From Alcaligenes faecalis (lineage in GTDB: Bacteria; Pseudomonadota; Gammaproteobacteria; Burkholderiales; Burkholderiaceae_B), in NCBI RefSeq assembly GCF_041521385.1, contig NZ_CP168006.1, positions 62,001-126,000 of the forward strand: a stretch of 64,000 bases of DNA, read 5' to 3'. Within the stretch, counting starts at the first letter, position 1; the number at the start of each line of letters is the position of its first letter. Below the pieces are notes generated by a model. That model saw nothing but the letters and a program-made list of their open reading frames with translations, was not told the DNA's origin and searched no databases. Shown in pieces: positions 10,888 through 19,725 of this stretch. A program made the translations under genes and the position numbers.

Positions 10888-11532
10888 AAAGTTCTCCAAG
10901 GGTTTGGTCTTGTAACTGCCCGGTATCCGGTAAGGGCCGCAGCCTGTGCTGCATTCCAGACACCCCGAGACGGACAGTCACGCGATTTACAACATAAAAC
11001 ATAAAAACGTGGCCCAACATGGGCGAACGCCTGCACTACAACGGACTCGCGCCTGTGGGCAGACTGGATATCTGCCGTCCGGGCCCGGGCCTGAAACTTT
11101 TCTGGCTACCGCCTGCATACAGCGCACTGTTTGCAGGTGTATCCTAGAGGATTGCCTGGTCAGCCTCTGTCGAACACGAACCGGGCTGTTGCCCATGTTG
11201 CTTTTGCAACGCTTGTGATCATGCTGACCCTGTATTCGTTGTGAATTTTGCGTGTTTTTGCTGGCTCGCAGCGCCCTGAAGCGTTTTCTTCAATCTTGGA
11301 GCAGACTGGCCTGACCTCTTGCTTGACTCATCCGTTCTGAAGATTCAGAAGGCCTGAGAAAAGCCAGCCAAACCAGGAGAACCTAGATTTAATGCGGTAA
11401 ACAGCGTCTTGCGCTGCCTGCACCGCCTTGCTGGGACAGCCGCCAGATCGCCCCAAACGGGACTGTGCGTAACTGCAAAATTCACAAAAGCCTATAATTC
11501 TACTATTTTTCAATAGACCTGTTCAAGTTGCC
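10888..11532. promoter_or_regulatory. Divergent rpsB/map intergenic region
   Basis: A 645-base gap with no convincing gene. The rpsB-proximal part on the minus strand forms small stems such as GCAGC-ACAG-GCTGC and CCGG-ATA-CCGG (around 10928-10952), possible pieces of an S2 autoregulatory leader. The map-proximal end holds a TATAAT at 11493-11498, about 40 bases before the map ATG, a good -10 box without a clear -35. The centre (roughly 11000-11450) shows only short open frames of low quality. I see no tRNA or recognisable regulatory RNA in it. Confidence 0.4.
11493..11498 (+). promoter_or_regulatory. Likely -10 box for map-glnD-marC-dsbB
   Basis: A perfect TATAAT lies 34 bases upstream of the map start codon on the plus strand. 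The sequence 17 bases upstream of it does not resemble TTGACA well, so the promoter may depend on an activator or use a weak -35. Confidence 0.45.
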
Positions 11533-12336
11533 ATGAGTATTCTCGTCACAGACCCCACTGATCTCGAAAAAATGCGCGCTGCGTGCCAGACCGCGGCATC
11601 CATCCTTGATTACCTGACTCCCTTTGTCAAAGCAGGTATCACAACCGGCGAACTGGATCGCCTGTGCATGGAGCGCATCAATGAGCTGGGAGTCAAGTCG
11701 GCCACCGTGGGTTACGCCCCCCCTGGCTACCCGCCCTTTCCAGGCTCTATTTGCACCTCCGTCAACCACGTTATCTGTCACGGCATTCCCGGCGATAAAG
11801 TGTTGAAAAATGGCGACATTCTGAATATGGATGTCACTATTATTCAAGACGGCTGGTTTGGCGATACCAGCCGCATGTTCTATGTGGGTGAACCCAGCAT
11901 CCTGGCCCGCCGCCTGACCGAAACCACCTACGAATGCATGTGGTTGGGCATTGACCAGGTCAAACCCGGCGCCACCTTGGGTGACGTGGGCCACGCCATT
12001 CAGCAACACGCTGAAAAACAAGGTTTTTCCGTAGTGCGCGAATACTGCGGACACGGTGTGGGCCGAAAATTCCACCAGGATCCACAAGTGCTGCATTACG
12101 GCAAGCCCGGCACAGGCGTGAAGCTGGAAGCGGGCATGATCTTCACCATTGAACCCATGATCAACGCTGGCCGTCGCGAACTGCGTACCCTGGCTGACCA
12201 ATGGACCGTGGTGACCCGAGATCACAGCCTGTCGGCCCAATGGGAACACGCGGTGCTGGTCACGGATACCGGCTATGAAGTGCTGACCGTCTCGCCTGGC
12301 ATGCCTGCCCCTCCCGCCATCATCAACAAGAGCTGA
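11533..12336 (+). CDS. map: Methionine aminopeptidase type I
   Basis: Map removes the initiator methionine from new proteins using two metal ions. The 267-residue protein is the type Ia form with no N-terminal zinc domain. Metal ligands are visible in order: the aspartates in DILNMDVTIIQDGWFGDTSRM, the histidine in YCGHGVGRKFHQDP, the glutamate in FTIEPMIN and the last glutamate in WEHAVLVTDTGYE. His of ICHGIP (~85) is the conserved substrate-binding residue. The glnD ATG follows the map stop codon by three bases, so the two are co-transcribed. In many genomes map lies next to rpsB in the opposite direction, as here. Confidence 0.97.
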   Translation: MSILVTDPTDLEKMRAACQTAASILDYLTPFVKAGITTGELDRLCMERINELGVKSATVGYAPPGYPPFPGSICTSVNHVICHGIPGDKVLKNGDILNMDVTIIQDGWFGDTSRMFYVGEPSILARRLTETTYECMWLGIDQVKPGATLGDVGHAIQQHAEKQGFSVVREYCGHGVGRKFHQDPQVLHYGKPGTGVKLEAGMIFTIEPMINAGRRELRTLADQWTVVTRDHSLSAQWEHAVLVTDTGYEVLTVSPGMPAPPAIINKS

Positions 12337-12339
12337 ACC

Positions 12340-14919
12340 ATGTCCTTCCTGGCCCAGCTTCGCGACAGAATTGCTTGCCGCCGGGCTCGGGCCTACGCAC
12401 GCTTCAGGCAAGACCTGCATTGCAATCGTTTGCTCAAAAGCCTGTGCCAGATTTGCGACCAAGGCCTGCGCGAACTTCTGGATCGTTACCCCCTGCCCCG
12501 CCAAGCCAGCTTGGCGGCCCTGGGCGGATATGGTCGCGGGGAACTGTATCCGCACTCGGATGTAGATCTGCTGATCCTGCTGCAGCGCGAACCAAACGCA
12601 GAGGACATAGACCGGATTCAGGCACTGGTTGCTGCCTTGTGGGACATTGGTCTGGCCCCCAGCCACAATGTCGCCACGCCTGCCCAATGCCTGGAGCAGG
12701 CCAGCCAGGACATCACCACCGAAACCGCCTTGCTGGAAAGCCGCTGGTTGGCGGGTTCCCAGTTGCTGCTGCGCCATACCCAACGGCAATTGCAAAGCCA
12801 GATGGACCCGCAGGCTTTCTTTTTAGCCAAACAGGCCGAACAGCAACAGCGTCATGCGCACCTGCAAGACACGCCCTATTCTCTGGAGCCCAATTGCAAA
12901 GAATCGCCTGGTGCCTTGCGTGACTTGCAGGTGCTGCTCTGGATGGCACGGGCAGCCGGTTTGGGGCGCACCTGGCTGGATGTTGCACAATCCGAGCTAC
13001 TGACCGCGTCCGAGCTCAAGGCCCTGCAACGCGTGGAAGCCGCCTTCAAGCGTCTGCGTATCGAGCTTCATCTACTGACCGGCCGCGCTGAGGACAGATT
13101 GCTATTTGACTTGCAGCCGCGTCTGGCAGAAATCTACGGTTTTCACCCCACCGCCACCCGACGCGCCAGCGAACTGCTGATGCAGCGTTACTACTGGGCC
13201 GCCAAGATTGTCAGTCAGCTGAATCTGATCTTGATGCGCAGCATCGAGGAACACTTGTTTCCGCAAACTGATCAGGAACCGCTGGTGTTGGACAGCCACT
13301 TCCAGATTCATCATGGACAACTGGAACTACGTCAGCCGGATGGCTTCGAGCAAGACCCCTCTCTCATTTTTGTGGCCATGCTGCATTTGCAGCAACAAGC
13401 TAATCTGCGTGGCCTGAAAGCCGATACCTTGCGTGCTCTCTGGCACGCCCGCCGCCTGATCGATGCCAAGTTCCGAGCCGAACCTGGGAATCGACGTCTT
13501 TTTCTGGAAATTCTGCAGCAGAACAAAGGGATCGTGCATACCTTGCGTTTGATGAATTTGCTGAACCTGCTGCCCCGCTATTTGCCGGTATTTCGACGTG
13601 TCGTCGGACAAATGCAGCACGACCTGTTCCACGCCTACACCGTGGACGAGCACACACTGAAAGTCATACGCAATCTACGCCGCTTCACCATGGCCGAGCA
13701 CAGCGAAGAGTTGTCCATGGCCAACCAGCTAATGAGCGGTTTTGATCGCCACTGGCTGCTGTATATCGCCGCCCTCTTTCACGACATTGCCAAGGGACGC
13801 GGCGGGAATCACTCCGAGCTGGGAGCCCAGGACGCATTGGCCTTTTGCCAGGATCACGGCCTGATGCCCGTGGACGCAGAACTGGTGGTGTTTCTGGTCC
13901 GAGAACACCTGAGCATGTCTCAAGTCGCTCAAAAACGCGATTTGAGCGACCCGAATGTGATTTTCCAGTTCCTGCAAACCGTCGGCACCGAACGCCGCCT
14001 GACCGCCCTGTACCTGCTGACCGTCGCTGACATTCGCGCCACCAGTCCCACCGTCTGGAACTCCTGGAAAGGCAAGCTGCTGGAAGACCTGTACAACCTG
14101 ACGCTGGCAGCCTTAGGTCGCGACGCCAAGGACGGTGTTTCCGTGCTGGATCAGCGCAAGCGTGACGCCGCCGGTGAAATACGCCTGGCCGGTCTGCTGG
14201 ACGATGCGCGTGAAGACTTTTGGCAATGGCTGGACAAGCCCTATTTTTTGCGTCACGACGCCAGCGAGATCGCCTGGCACACCATTCAGTTGTATCACCA
14301 GTCCCACAGTCTGACCCCTGTTGTGCGCATACGCCCCGCCGGACAAACCGACGCCCTGCAGGTGCTGGTCTACAGCAAGGACGCCAGCCGCCTGTTTTTA
14401 CGTATCTGTCGTTACTTTGACAGCCAGGCCGTCAGCATCCAGGACGCACGCATTTATACCACCCGCCACGGCTGGGCACTGGATAGCTTTGTCGTGATGC
14501 TCCCGACCTACGATCACGCCCTGCGGCGTGATCCCTTGCTGATCGAAACCGAGCTGTGCCAGGCACTACAGCAGGATTGGCTCCCCAACGAGCATCCTCA
14601 CGATCCCTATCGCGACATACGCTCGCGCCGGGCCCGGGTATTCCCTATTCAACCCACCGTGGATCTGCGTCCGGATGAGCAGGGGCAGGACTGGATTTTG
14701 ACCTTAAGTGCTACAGACCGGCGTGGTTTGTTGTACAGTCTCGCCCAAGTATTCGAGCACCATGATGTGCGACTGCGCTCGGCCAAAGTCATGACCTTGG
14801 GTGACCGCGTGGAAGACGTCTTCATCCTGAGTGGTGCCGCACTGGAACACAACCGTCATCAATTGCGTCTGGAGCGCGATGTACGTTTAGCCCTCTCTCA
14901 ACAAGCTACCCCGTCTTAA
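12340..14919 (+). CDS. glnD: Bifunctional PII uridylyltransferase/uridylyl-removing enzyme
   Basis: GlnD senses glutamine and adds or removes UMP on the PII proteins GlnB/GlnK, setting glutamine synthetase activity and nitrogen-regulated transcription. At 859 residues it is full length. The nucleotidyltransferase domain has LGGYGRGELYPHSDVDLLIL (~62-81) with the catalytic DVD pair. A linker is followed by the HD hydrolase domain with LFHDIAKGRGGNHSELG (~480). Two ACT domains come last, the second beginning DWILTLSATDRRGLLYSLA. Both the transferase and the hydrolase motifs are intact, so both activities are expected. The last base of its stop codon is the first base of the next gene. Confidence 0.97.
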   Translation: MSFLAQLRDRIACRRARAYARFRQDLHCNRLLKSLCQICDQGLRELLDRYPLPRQASLAALGGYGRGELYPHSDVDLLILLQREPNAEDIDRIQALVAALWDIGLAPSHNVATPAQCLEQASQDITTETALLESRWLAGSQLLLRHTQRQLQSQMDPQAFFLAKQAEQQQRHAHLQDTPYSLEPNCKESPGALRDLQVLLWMARAAGLGRTWLDVAQSELLTASELKALQRVEAAFKRLRIELHLLTGRAEDRLLFDLQPRLAEIYGFHPTATRRASELLMQRYYWAAKIVSQLNLILMRSIEEHLFPQTDQEPLVLDSHFQIHHGQLELRQPDGFEQDPSLIFVAMLHLQQQANLRGLKADTLRALWHARRLIDAKFRAEPGNRRLFLEILQQNKGIVHTLRLMNLLNLLPRYLPVFRRVVGQMQHDLFHAYTVDEHTLKVIRNLRRFTMAEHSEELSMANQLMSGFDRHWLLYIAALFHDIAKGRGGNHSELGAQDALAFCQDHGLMPVDAELVVFLVREHLSMSQVAQKRDLSDPNVIFQFLQTVGTERRLTALYLLTVADIRATSPTVWNSWKGKLLEDLYNLTLAALGRDAKDGVSVLDQRKRDAAGEIRLAGLLDDAREDFWQWLDKPYFLRHDASEIAWHTIQLYHQSHSLTPVVRIRPAGQTDALQVLVYSKDASRLFLRICRYFDSQAVSIQDARIYTTRHGWALDSFVVMLPTYDHALRRDPLLIETELCQALQQDWLPNEHPHDPYRDIRSRRARVFPIQPTVDLRPDEQGQDWILTLSATDRRGLLYSLAQVFEHHDVRLRSAKVMTLGDRVEDVFILSGAALEHNRHQLRLERDVRLALSQQATPS

Positions 14920-15632
14920 TGGAACTCTCCTCTGTCTTTGCTGATGTCAGCCGCAGCTTCCTGTTTGCATTGGCGACGCTATTGCCCATGCTGAACCCGC
15001 CTGCGGCCGCCCCCATCTTTCTGACCCTGACCGAAGGCGCCAGCGTGCCTGATCGTGCCCGCCTGGCCAAGAAAGTTGCCATCAATATTTTCATCATGCT
15101 GGCCATTGCCATGGTCGCAGGCAATATCGTGCTGAATTTCTTTGGCATTTCCCTGCCCATCATTCGTATTGGCGGGGGCTTGCTCGTCATAGGCACGGCC
15201 TGGCGATTGATCAACGCCTCGGACTTTGATGCGGCGCACGCCCAGAACATGGCCGAGTCCTACTCCTGGGAACAGATTCGCTCCAAAGCCTTCTATCCCC
15301 TGACCTTCCCCATGCTCTGCGGCCCCGGCTCCTTGTCCGCCGCGCTGACGGTAGGGGCGACCTTGCATGACAATTCGGTCACCGGCACCATGAGCAAACT
15401 GGCTGGTGCACTGCCTGCTATTGCTGCGGCCAGTTTTATTGTGTTTCTGGCCTTACGTTTTGCATCCCAATTTCTGTACAAACTGGGTAAGAATGGCACC
15501 GCTGTCGTGATGCGCCTGTCCGCCTTCATCCTCTTGTGCCTGGGCGTGCAGATTACTTGGGCCGGTTTCCATGAACTTTTCCTGGGTTTGCTGCACGAAG
15601 CCTCTACCTTTTATTCTTTAAGTTCCTCTTGA
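14919..15632 (+). CDS. MarC/UPF0056 family inner-membrane protein
   Basis: A 237-residue integral membrane protein of the MarC family, which has six predicted membrane helices and no firmly proven substrate. The family hallmark is a Pro/Asn-rich first helix, here LLPMLNPPAAAPIFLTLTEG, with a related half in the second repeat (FPMLCGPGSLSAALTVGA). Helices are evident at ~10-30, 45-65, 70-90, 115-135, 155-180 and 190-215. Its ATG overlaps the glnD stop codon by one base and dsbB follows 4 bases after its stop, indicating one operon. E. coli marC itself is not involved in multiple antibiotic resistance, so no function is assigned. Confidence 0.85.
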   Translation: MELSSVFADVSRSFLFALATLLPMLNPPAAAPIFLTLTEGASVPDRARLAKKVAINIFIMLAIAMVAGNIVLNFFGISLPIIRIGGGLLVIGTAWRLINASDFDAAHAQNMAESYSWEQIRSKAFYPLTFPMLCGPGSLSAALTVGATLHDNSVTGTMSKLAGALPAIAAASFIVFLALRFASQFLYKLGKNGTAVVMRLSAFILLCLGVQITWAGFHELFLGLLHEASTFYSLSSS

Positions 15633-15636
15633 TACC

Positions 15637-16137
15637 ATGGCCGCAACCTCCCGCCAGTCCGCTGCACCCTATTATCTGATCGCCCTGCTCGCCTTCTCAG
15701 GCGTTGGTATTGCGCTGCTTTCCCAGCATGTATTCAGCATCCCGCCCTGCGCCTGGTGCGTCCTGCAACGCCTGATTTTTATCGTGCTGGGCGTGTTCAG
15801 CCTGGTCGCCGGTGTGTTGCATCAACTAGGCCATCAGCGCAGTTCTACCGTAGCCAGCTTGCTGGGTCTGGCTACCTCTGTAGGTGGCATTCTGGCCGCT
15901 TGGTATCAGGTTTCTGTGGCACAGCATTTGTTCAGTTGCGACCAGACCTTTGCTGATCGCTTCATTACCCAGTCCGGCCTGGAAAGCGGCCTGCCCTGGT
16001 TGTTTGGCATCTATGCCTCCTGCATGGACGCACGTCAACCACTGCTGGGGATTGAATATGCGTACTGGAGCCTGGCGCTGTTTGTCGTTCTGGGCCTGGG
16101 CTTGCTGCTGACCTTGTTCAAGCGTCATGGTGCTTAG
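15637..16137 (+). CDS. dsbB: Disulfide bond formation protein B
   Basis: DsbB re-oxidises periplasmic DsbA and passes the electrons to ubiquinone in the inner membrane. The 166-residue product has four membrane helices and both essential cysteine pairs: C38 and C41 in PPCAWCVLQR at the first periplasmic loop, and C101 and C129 in the second loop (FSCDQTFAD and IYASCMDAR). The arginine after the first pair, which contacts quinone in E. coli DsbB, is present. It is the last gene of the map-glnD-marC-dsbB run. There is no dsbA in the window. Confidence 0.95.
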   Translation: MAATSRQSAAPYYLIALLAFSGVGIALLSQHVFSIPPCAWCVLQRLIFIVLGVFSLVAGVLHQLGHQRSSTVASLLGLATSVGGILAAWYQVSVAQHLFSCDQTFADRFITQSGLESGLPWLFGIYASCMDARQPLLGIEYAYWSLALFVVLGLGLLLTLFKRHGA

Positions 16138-16215
16138 CATTGGCGGCCACATGCTTCAGGCGTGGTGTGACAGCCCGGCCAGACCGCGCGCCAGCACGCC
16201 AAGAACATAGAATGA

Positions 16216-16728
16216 TCAAGTGATGGCGTTCGCTTTCTTCCACTTGCGTAAACGTAATCGGGCATTGGCATAGGGTGATGATGTGTTGAACTGGATCATC
16301 CGACCTTGGGTGTACTTCTCATACCAAAGCATGCCATACAGCGATGCATCATTTTCCTGCTCAACAAGCGCCACAATGCGGGCATGCCCATCCGCGAATA
16401 GCCGCAGCAAGTCAGCATAGGGCAAGCCTGCGTAATCGGCATAAAATTTTTGCGCCAGCCTGCCTAACTCGTTCCACTTATAGCCAGTTTCAGGAAAATC
16501 GACCGGCTGCCCCTTTGCCTTGCCAGCACACCATTTCAGCACCAACAGATTCCATCCGATCAAATAAGCCACCAAATCGGACACACTCATCTGCGTGCCT
16601 TGCACATGCCCCACCAGCGTTGCCTCACGCGCATACTCAGGCGGCACACTGGCGAGATCCGCCATCAGTTTCTGATAGGTGGTGCGAATGGCATCCAGCA
16701 ATTCCTGCTTGTTCTGTGGTACCGCCAT
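16216..16728 (-). CDS. ClbS/DfsB family four-helix bundle protein
   Basis: The 170-residue protein resembles the ClbS/DfsB (DUF1706) family, DinB-like helical bundles. ClbS itself protects colibactin producers from the genotoxin by opening its cyclopropane warhead; DfsB belongs to a genotoxic-metabolite locus. Recognisable stretches are KQELLDAIRTTYQKLMADL at the start, VSDLVAYLIGWNLLVLKW in the second helix, FPETGYKWNELGRLAQKFY in the middle, and the W-Y-containing YGMLWYEKYTQGRMIQFNT. A GAGGG site lies 5 bases before its ATG. No colibactin or other toxin biosynthesis genes lie nearby, so a general protective or unknown role is more likely. It seems to be a stand-alone gene downstream of purF. 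Confidence 0.8.
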   Translation of the reverse strand: MAVPQNKQELLDAIRTTYQKLMADLASVPPEYAREATLVGHVQGTQMSVSDLVAYLIGWNLLVLKWCAGKAKGQPVDFPETGYKWNELGRLAQKFYADYAGLPYADLLRLFADGHARIVALVEQENDASLYGMLWYEKYTQGRMIQFNTSSPYANARLRLRKWKKANAIT

Positions 16729-16851
16729 ACCGACCCTCTTTACGCTTGGACAAGGCCATCAATGAGAACACCCCAAAGCCTAGGCTGGTATCCAAGGTTT
16801 GGGGTGCCGTTCAGAAAAGCGGGTTTTCTACTCAACTACGTGCTTAAGCAA

Positions 16852-18336
16852 TCAATCCGTCACATCCGGCACTTCACGACCGCCTTTGCGGCCTTCTGCC
16901 AACAGATTCAGATACGCCTCGTCCACATCGCCTGTCACGTACTCGCCGCTAAAGCAGGAGGACTCGAAACCAGCAAAACGTGGGTTCAAGTCTCGCAAGG
17001 ATTGCTCCAGATCGTGCAGTTCCTGGTAGACCAGACCATCCACACCAATTTCCTTGGCAACCTGATCCGAATCGCGACCCGTGGCGATCAGCTCGGACAC
17101 GGTAGGCATGTCAATACCGTAGACATTCGGAAAACGCACGGGTGGCGCTGCCGAGGCAAAGAACACCTTGTTTGCACCTGCTGCACGAGCCATGTCCACG
17201 ATCTGGCGGCTAGTGGTACCACGAACGATGGAGTCGTCCACCAGCAGTACATTCTTGCCCTGGAACTCCATGGGAATGGCGCTCAGCTTCTGACGCACCG
17301 ACTTCTTGCGCACTTCCTGGCCGGGCATGATGAAGGTGCGGCCTACGTAGCGATTCTTGATGAAACCTTCACGGTAGTTCAGGTTCAGATGCGCCGCCAA
17401 CTGCATGGCCGATGGGCGGGCCGAGTCGGGGATGGGCATCACCACATCAATATCAGCCAGACGCAGGTTCTTGGCGACGTTCTCGGCCAGGTACTCCCCC
17501 ATCAGCAGACGGGCGTCGTACACCGACACACCATCGACCGTGGAGTCTGGGCGAGCAAAGTACACATATTCAAAGACACAGGGGTTCAGGCGCGGGTTCT
17601 CGGCGCACTGGCGGCTGCTGAGATTGCCGTCCAGATCAATGATGATGGCCTCGCCGGGCTCAACATCACGAACCAGCTCAAAGCCGCAACCGGTCAAGGC
17701 CACGGACTCGGAGGCAACCATCCATTCTTCGCCTTTGGGGGTCACGTTGCGACCCAGGCACAAAGGACGAATCCCGTTTGGATCGCGGAAGGCAACCAGA
17801 CCAAAGTTCGCAATTTGCGACACCACGGCGTAAGCACCACGGGCACGACGGTGCACGGCTGCCACGGCCTCAAACACGTCGTCCTGAGACAGCTCGGGGC
17901 CCGTGGCGGCACGTTGCAATTCGTGCGCGTACACATTCAGCAGAACCTCGGAGTCCGAGTTGGTGTTGATGTGGCGACGATCAATGGTGAACAGTTCTTC
18001 ACGCAGCTCACGCCAATTGGTCAGATTGCCGTTGTGCACAAAGCTCAGACCAAAGGGGGCATTGACGTAAAACGGCTGCGCCTCCTCCACGCTCTGGCTG
18101 GAGCCTGCAGTGGGGTAACGCACGTGGCCAATACCGCTATTGCCCGGCAAGGAGCGCATGTTGCGGGTACGAAATACGTCCCGCACCAGGCCAAATGCCT
18201 TGTGCATGCTGAAGAACTGGTCATGCCAGGTCGCCAGCCCCGCTGCATCCTGCCCGCGATGCTGCAGCAAGAGCAAACTGTCATAGATCAACTGATTTAC
18301 AGGGCTGCGCGCAACAACCCCTACAACTCCACACAT
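16852..18336 (-). CDS. purF: Amidophosphoribosyltransferase
   Basis: PurF converts PRPP and glutamine to 5-phosphoribosylamine, the first step of purine synthesis. The 494-residue protein begins MCGVVGVVA, so Cys2 becomes the N-terminal nucleophile of the glutaminase domain after methionine removal. [12 protein letters not shown] and TVGSSQ-like [15 protein letters not shown] follow. The phosphoribosyltransferase domain carries the PRPP loop [19 protein letters not shown] and [13 protein letters not shown] [18 protein letters not shown]. It ends the folC-SPOR-cvpA-purF operon, 23 bases after cvpA, the same order as in E. coli. Confidence 0.97.
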   Translation of the reverse strand: MCGVVGVVARSPVNQLIYDSLLLLQHRGQDAAGLATWHDQFFSMHKAFGLVRDVFRTRNMRSLPGNSGIGHVRYPTAGSSQSVEEAQPFYVNAPFGLSFVHNGNLTNWRELREELFTIDRRHINTNSDSEVLLNVYAHELQRAATGPELSQDDVFEAVAAVHRRARGAYAVVSQIANFGLVAFRDPNGIRPLCLGRNVTPKGEEWMVASESVALTGCGFELVRDVEPGEAIIIDLDGNLSSRQCAENPRLNPCVFEYVYFARPDSTVDGVSVYDARLLMGEYLAENVAKNLRLADIDVVMPIPDSARPSAMQLAAHLNLNYREGFIKNRYVGRTFIMPGQEVRKKSVRQKLSAIPMEFQGKNVLLVDDSIVRGTTSRQIVDMARAAGANKVFFASAAPPVRFPNVYGIDMPTVSELIATGRDSDQVAKEIGVDGLVYQELHDLEQSLRDLNPRFAGFESSCFSGEYVTGDVDEAYLNLLAEGRKGGREVPDVTD

Positions 18337-18359
18337 GATTGGTTCCCGTTAGTGTGTTC

Positions 18360-18848
18360 TCAATAAGGCAGCCATTCTGCCAGAGACGGCGGCAGCATGG
18401 CCTTAATCGACTGCACCGCGCGGATCGCAGGTTCGGCCAGCTTGGCCTGCTCCCACCACGGTTCTTTAGGTAAATCGGTATGCCCGGCCAGAATGACCAG
18501 TATCAGCACCAGCAACACCCCGCGAGCCAGGCCAAACAGGCCACCCAGTCCGTGATCGGCAGGCGTCAAACCCGTTTGCTCGATCAGGCTGGCCAGCAGC
18601 ATGTTCAACAGGCCCACCAGCAGCAAGACCATAAAAAAAACGGCTCCGTAGGCCAAAGCCGTACGTAATAAGCCGTTTTCTACCCAGACTTGTATCCAGC
18701 CTGATGTGCGTGGCCCCCACCAGATTGCGGCCATGAAAGCCAGCAAATAGGCGCTGAGCGAAAGAACTTCCTTGATCAATCCGCGTATCAGGCCCAGAAG
18801 GCCTGACACACCCACAATTCCAAGGACGATATAGTCGAAGCTGCTCAC
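18360..18848 (-). CDS. cvpA: CvpA family membrane protein
   Basis: CvpA is a small inner-membrane protein first found as needed for colicin V production; it is linked to envelope homeostasis, but its biochemical role is unsettled. The 162-residue protein has four membrane helices, beginning FDYIVLGIVGVSGLLGLIRG, with the family's conserved RGLIKEVLSL after the first helix. It starts with GTG at 18848, and its first four bases overlap the stop codon of the upstream SPOR gene. Its place before purF matches E. coli. Confidence 0.92.
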   Translation of the reverse strand: MSSFDYIVLGIVGVSGLLGLIRGLIKEVLSLSAYLLAFMAAIWWGPRTSGWIQVWVENGLLRTALAYGAVFFMVLLLVGLLNMLLASLIEQTGLTPADHGLGGLFGLARGVLLVLILVILAGHTDLPKEPWWEQAKLAEPAIRAVQSIKAMLPPSLAEWLPY

Positions 18849-19687
18849 TTAGCCGAGATAAAACTGTTCTCGTAACCGAGCGAGCGCAAGCGGGCCTGGG
18901 CTGCCTGTGCCGCTTCACGAGTGGGGAATGGGCCCACACGCAAACGATAGGTTGGCTTCCCACCGCTTTGTGCCGTCTCTACATAGGCATTGGTCACACC
19001 GGCCGATACCAGCTGATCACGACGCGACTGGGCATCGTTCTGGTTGGAATAGGCGACAATCTGCAAAATGAAGTTGCCTTGCTGCGCAGCCGGCTTGGCA
19101 GCAGCAGGGGCAGGTTTGTTCGGTACACGGCCTTCCAGCAGAGCCAGCGCGTAGGAGCCGTCATCCGTACGGCCATTTTGTGCAGGCGCTGGGGCTGGCT
19201 TGGGTTTTTCGACAGGCTTGGGTTTTTCAACCGGCTTGGGCGGCTCTGGACGGGTGGTCACAGGCGGCGGTTCAGTTGGGGTGCTTGGCGTAGTCACATG
19301 TGCAGGATCGGTTTCCAGACCGGGATTGACCACAGCCAGGCCACCATCAGTACTGGTGGAAGGATCAGCGACCAGCGGCTCGTCAGGTTGCTCGATAACA
19401 GGAGCGGGCGTGCCCTCTTGCACCACCAGCTCGCCAGGGCGAGTTTGCACCGTGCCCTGCCCCGTTGTCTGGCCAATCGGCCCCAACGCCAGAGACTGCT
19501 CGGGCTCGGGCGGGGTTTTGTCGGCAGTCAGCATGGGCACCAGCACAACCACGGCCAAAACCAGAGCCAGCGCACCGATCAGACGGCGACGAGCCCGTCC
19601 ACGCAGTTCCGATAATTGTGAATCGCTGGAAGCACTGCCGCGGCGACCCGACGATGAGGAAGTATCGTTACGTGAAAATAAACCCAT
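18845..19687 (-). CDS. SPOR domain-containing membrane protein (DedD-like)
   Basis: The 280-residue protein has a short basic cytoplasmic tail, one membrane helix (RLIGALALVLAVVVLVPML, ~36-54), a long Pro-rich periplasmic linker with KPVEKPKP repeats (~150-170), and a C-terminal SPOR domain (~200-280, NFILQIVAYSNQNDAQSRRD to the end). SPOR domains bind denuded septal peptidoglycan, so it probably localises to the division site like E. coli DedD, which sits in the same place between folC and cvpA. Codon use in the linker is Pro/Thr-rich but otherwise unremarkable. Translationally coupled to cvpA. Confidence 0.9.
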   Translation of the reverse strand: MGLFSRNDTSSSSGRRGSASSDSQLSELRGRARRRLIGALALVLAVVVLVPMLTADKTPPEPEQSLALGPIGQTTGQGTVQTRPGELVVQEGTPAPVIEQPDEPLVADPSTSTDGGLAVVNPGLETDPAHVTTPSTPTEPPPVTTRPEPPKPVEKPKPVEKPKPAPAPAQNGRTDDGSYALALLEGRVPNKPAPAAAKPAAQQGNFILQIVAYSNQNDAQSRRDQLVSAGVTNAYVETAQSGGKPTYRLRVGPFPTREAAQAAQARLRSLGYENSFISAK

Positions 19688-19725
19688 GAGCCCTAGACCT
19701 ATGAAATAAGCAGTCTTACCGATAT

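Noticed and set aside
10946..11218. A 90-codon plus-strand frame in the rpsB/map gap
   Set aside because: No ribosome-binding site, unusual composition (many Arg, Thr and Cys) and it overlaps the likely rpsB promoter and leader.
11493..11532. A riboswitch or leader RNA before map
   Set aside because: The leader is too short and no known conserved core is visible.
16600..18366. A 588-codon open frame on the plus strand across purF
   Set aside because: Antisense shadow of purF, with no recognisable domain.
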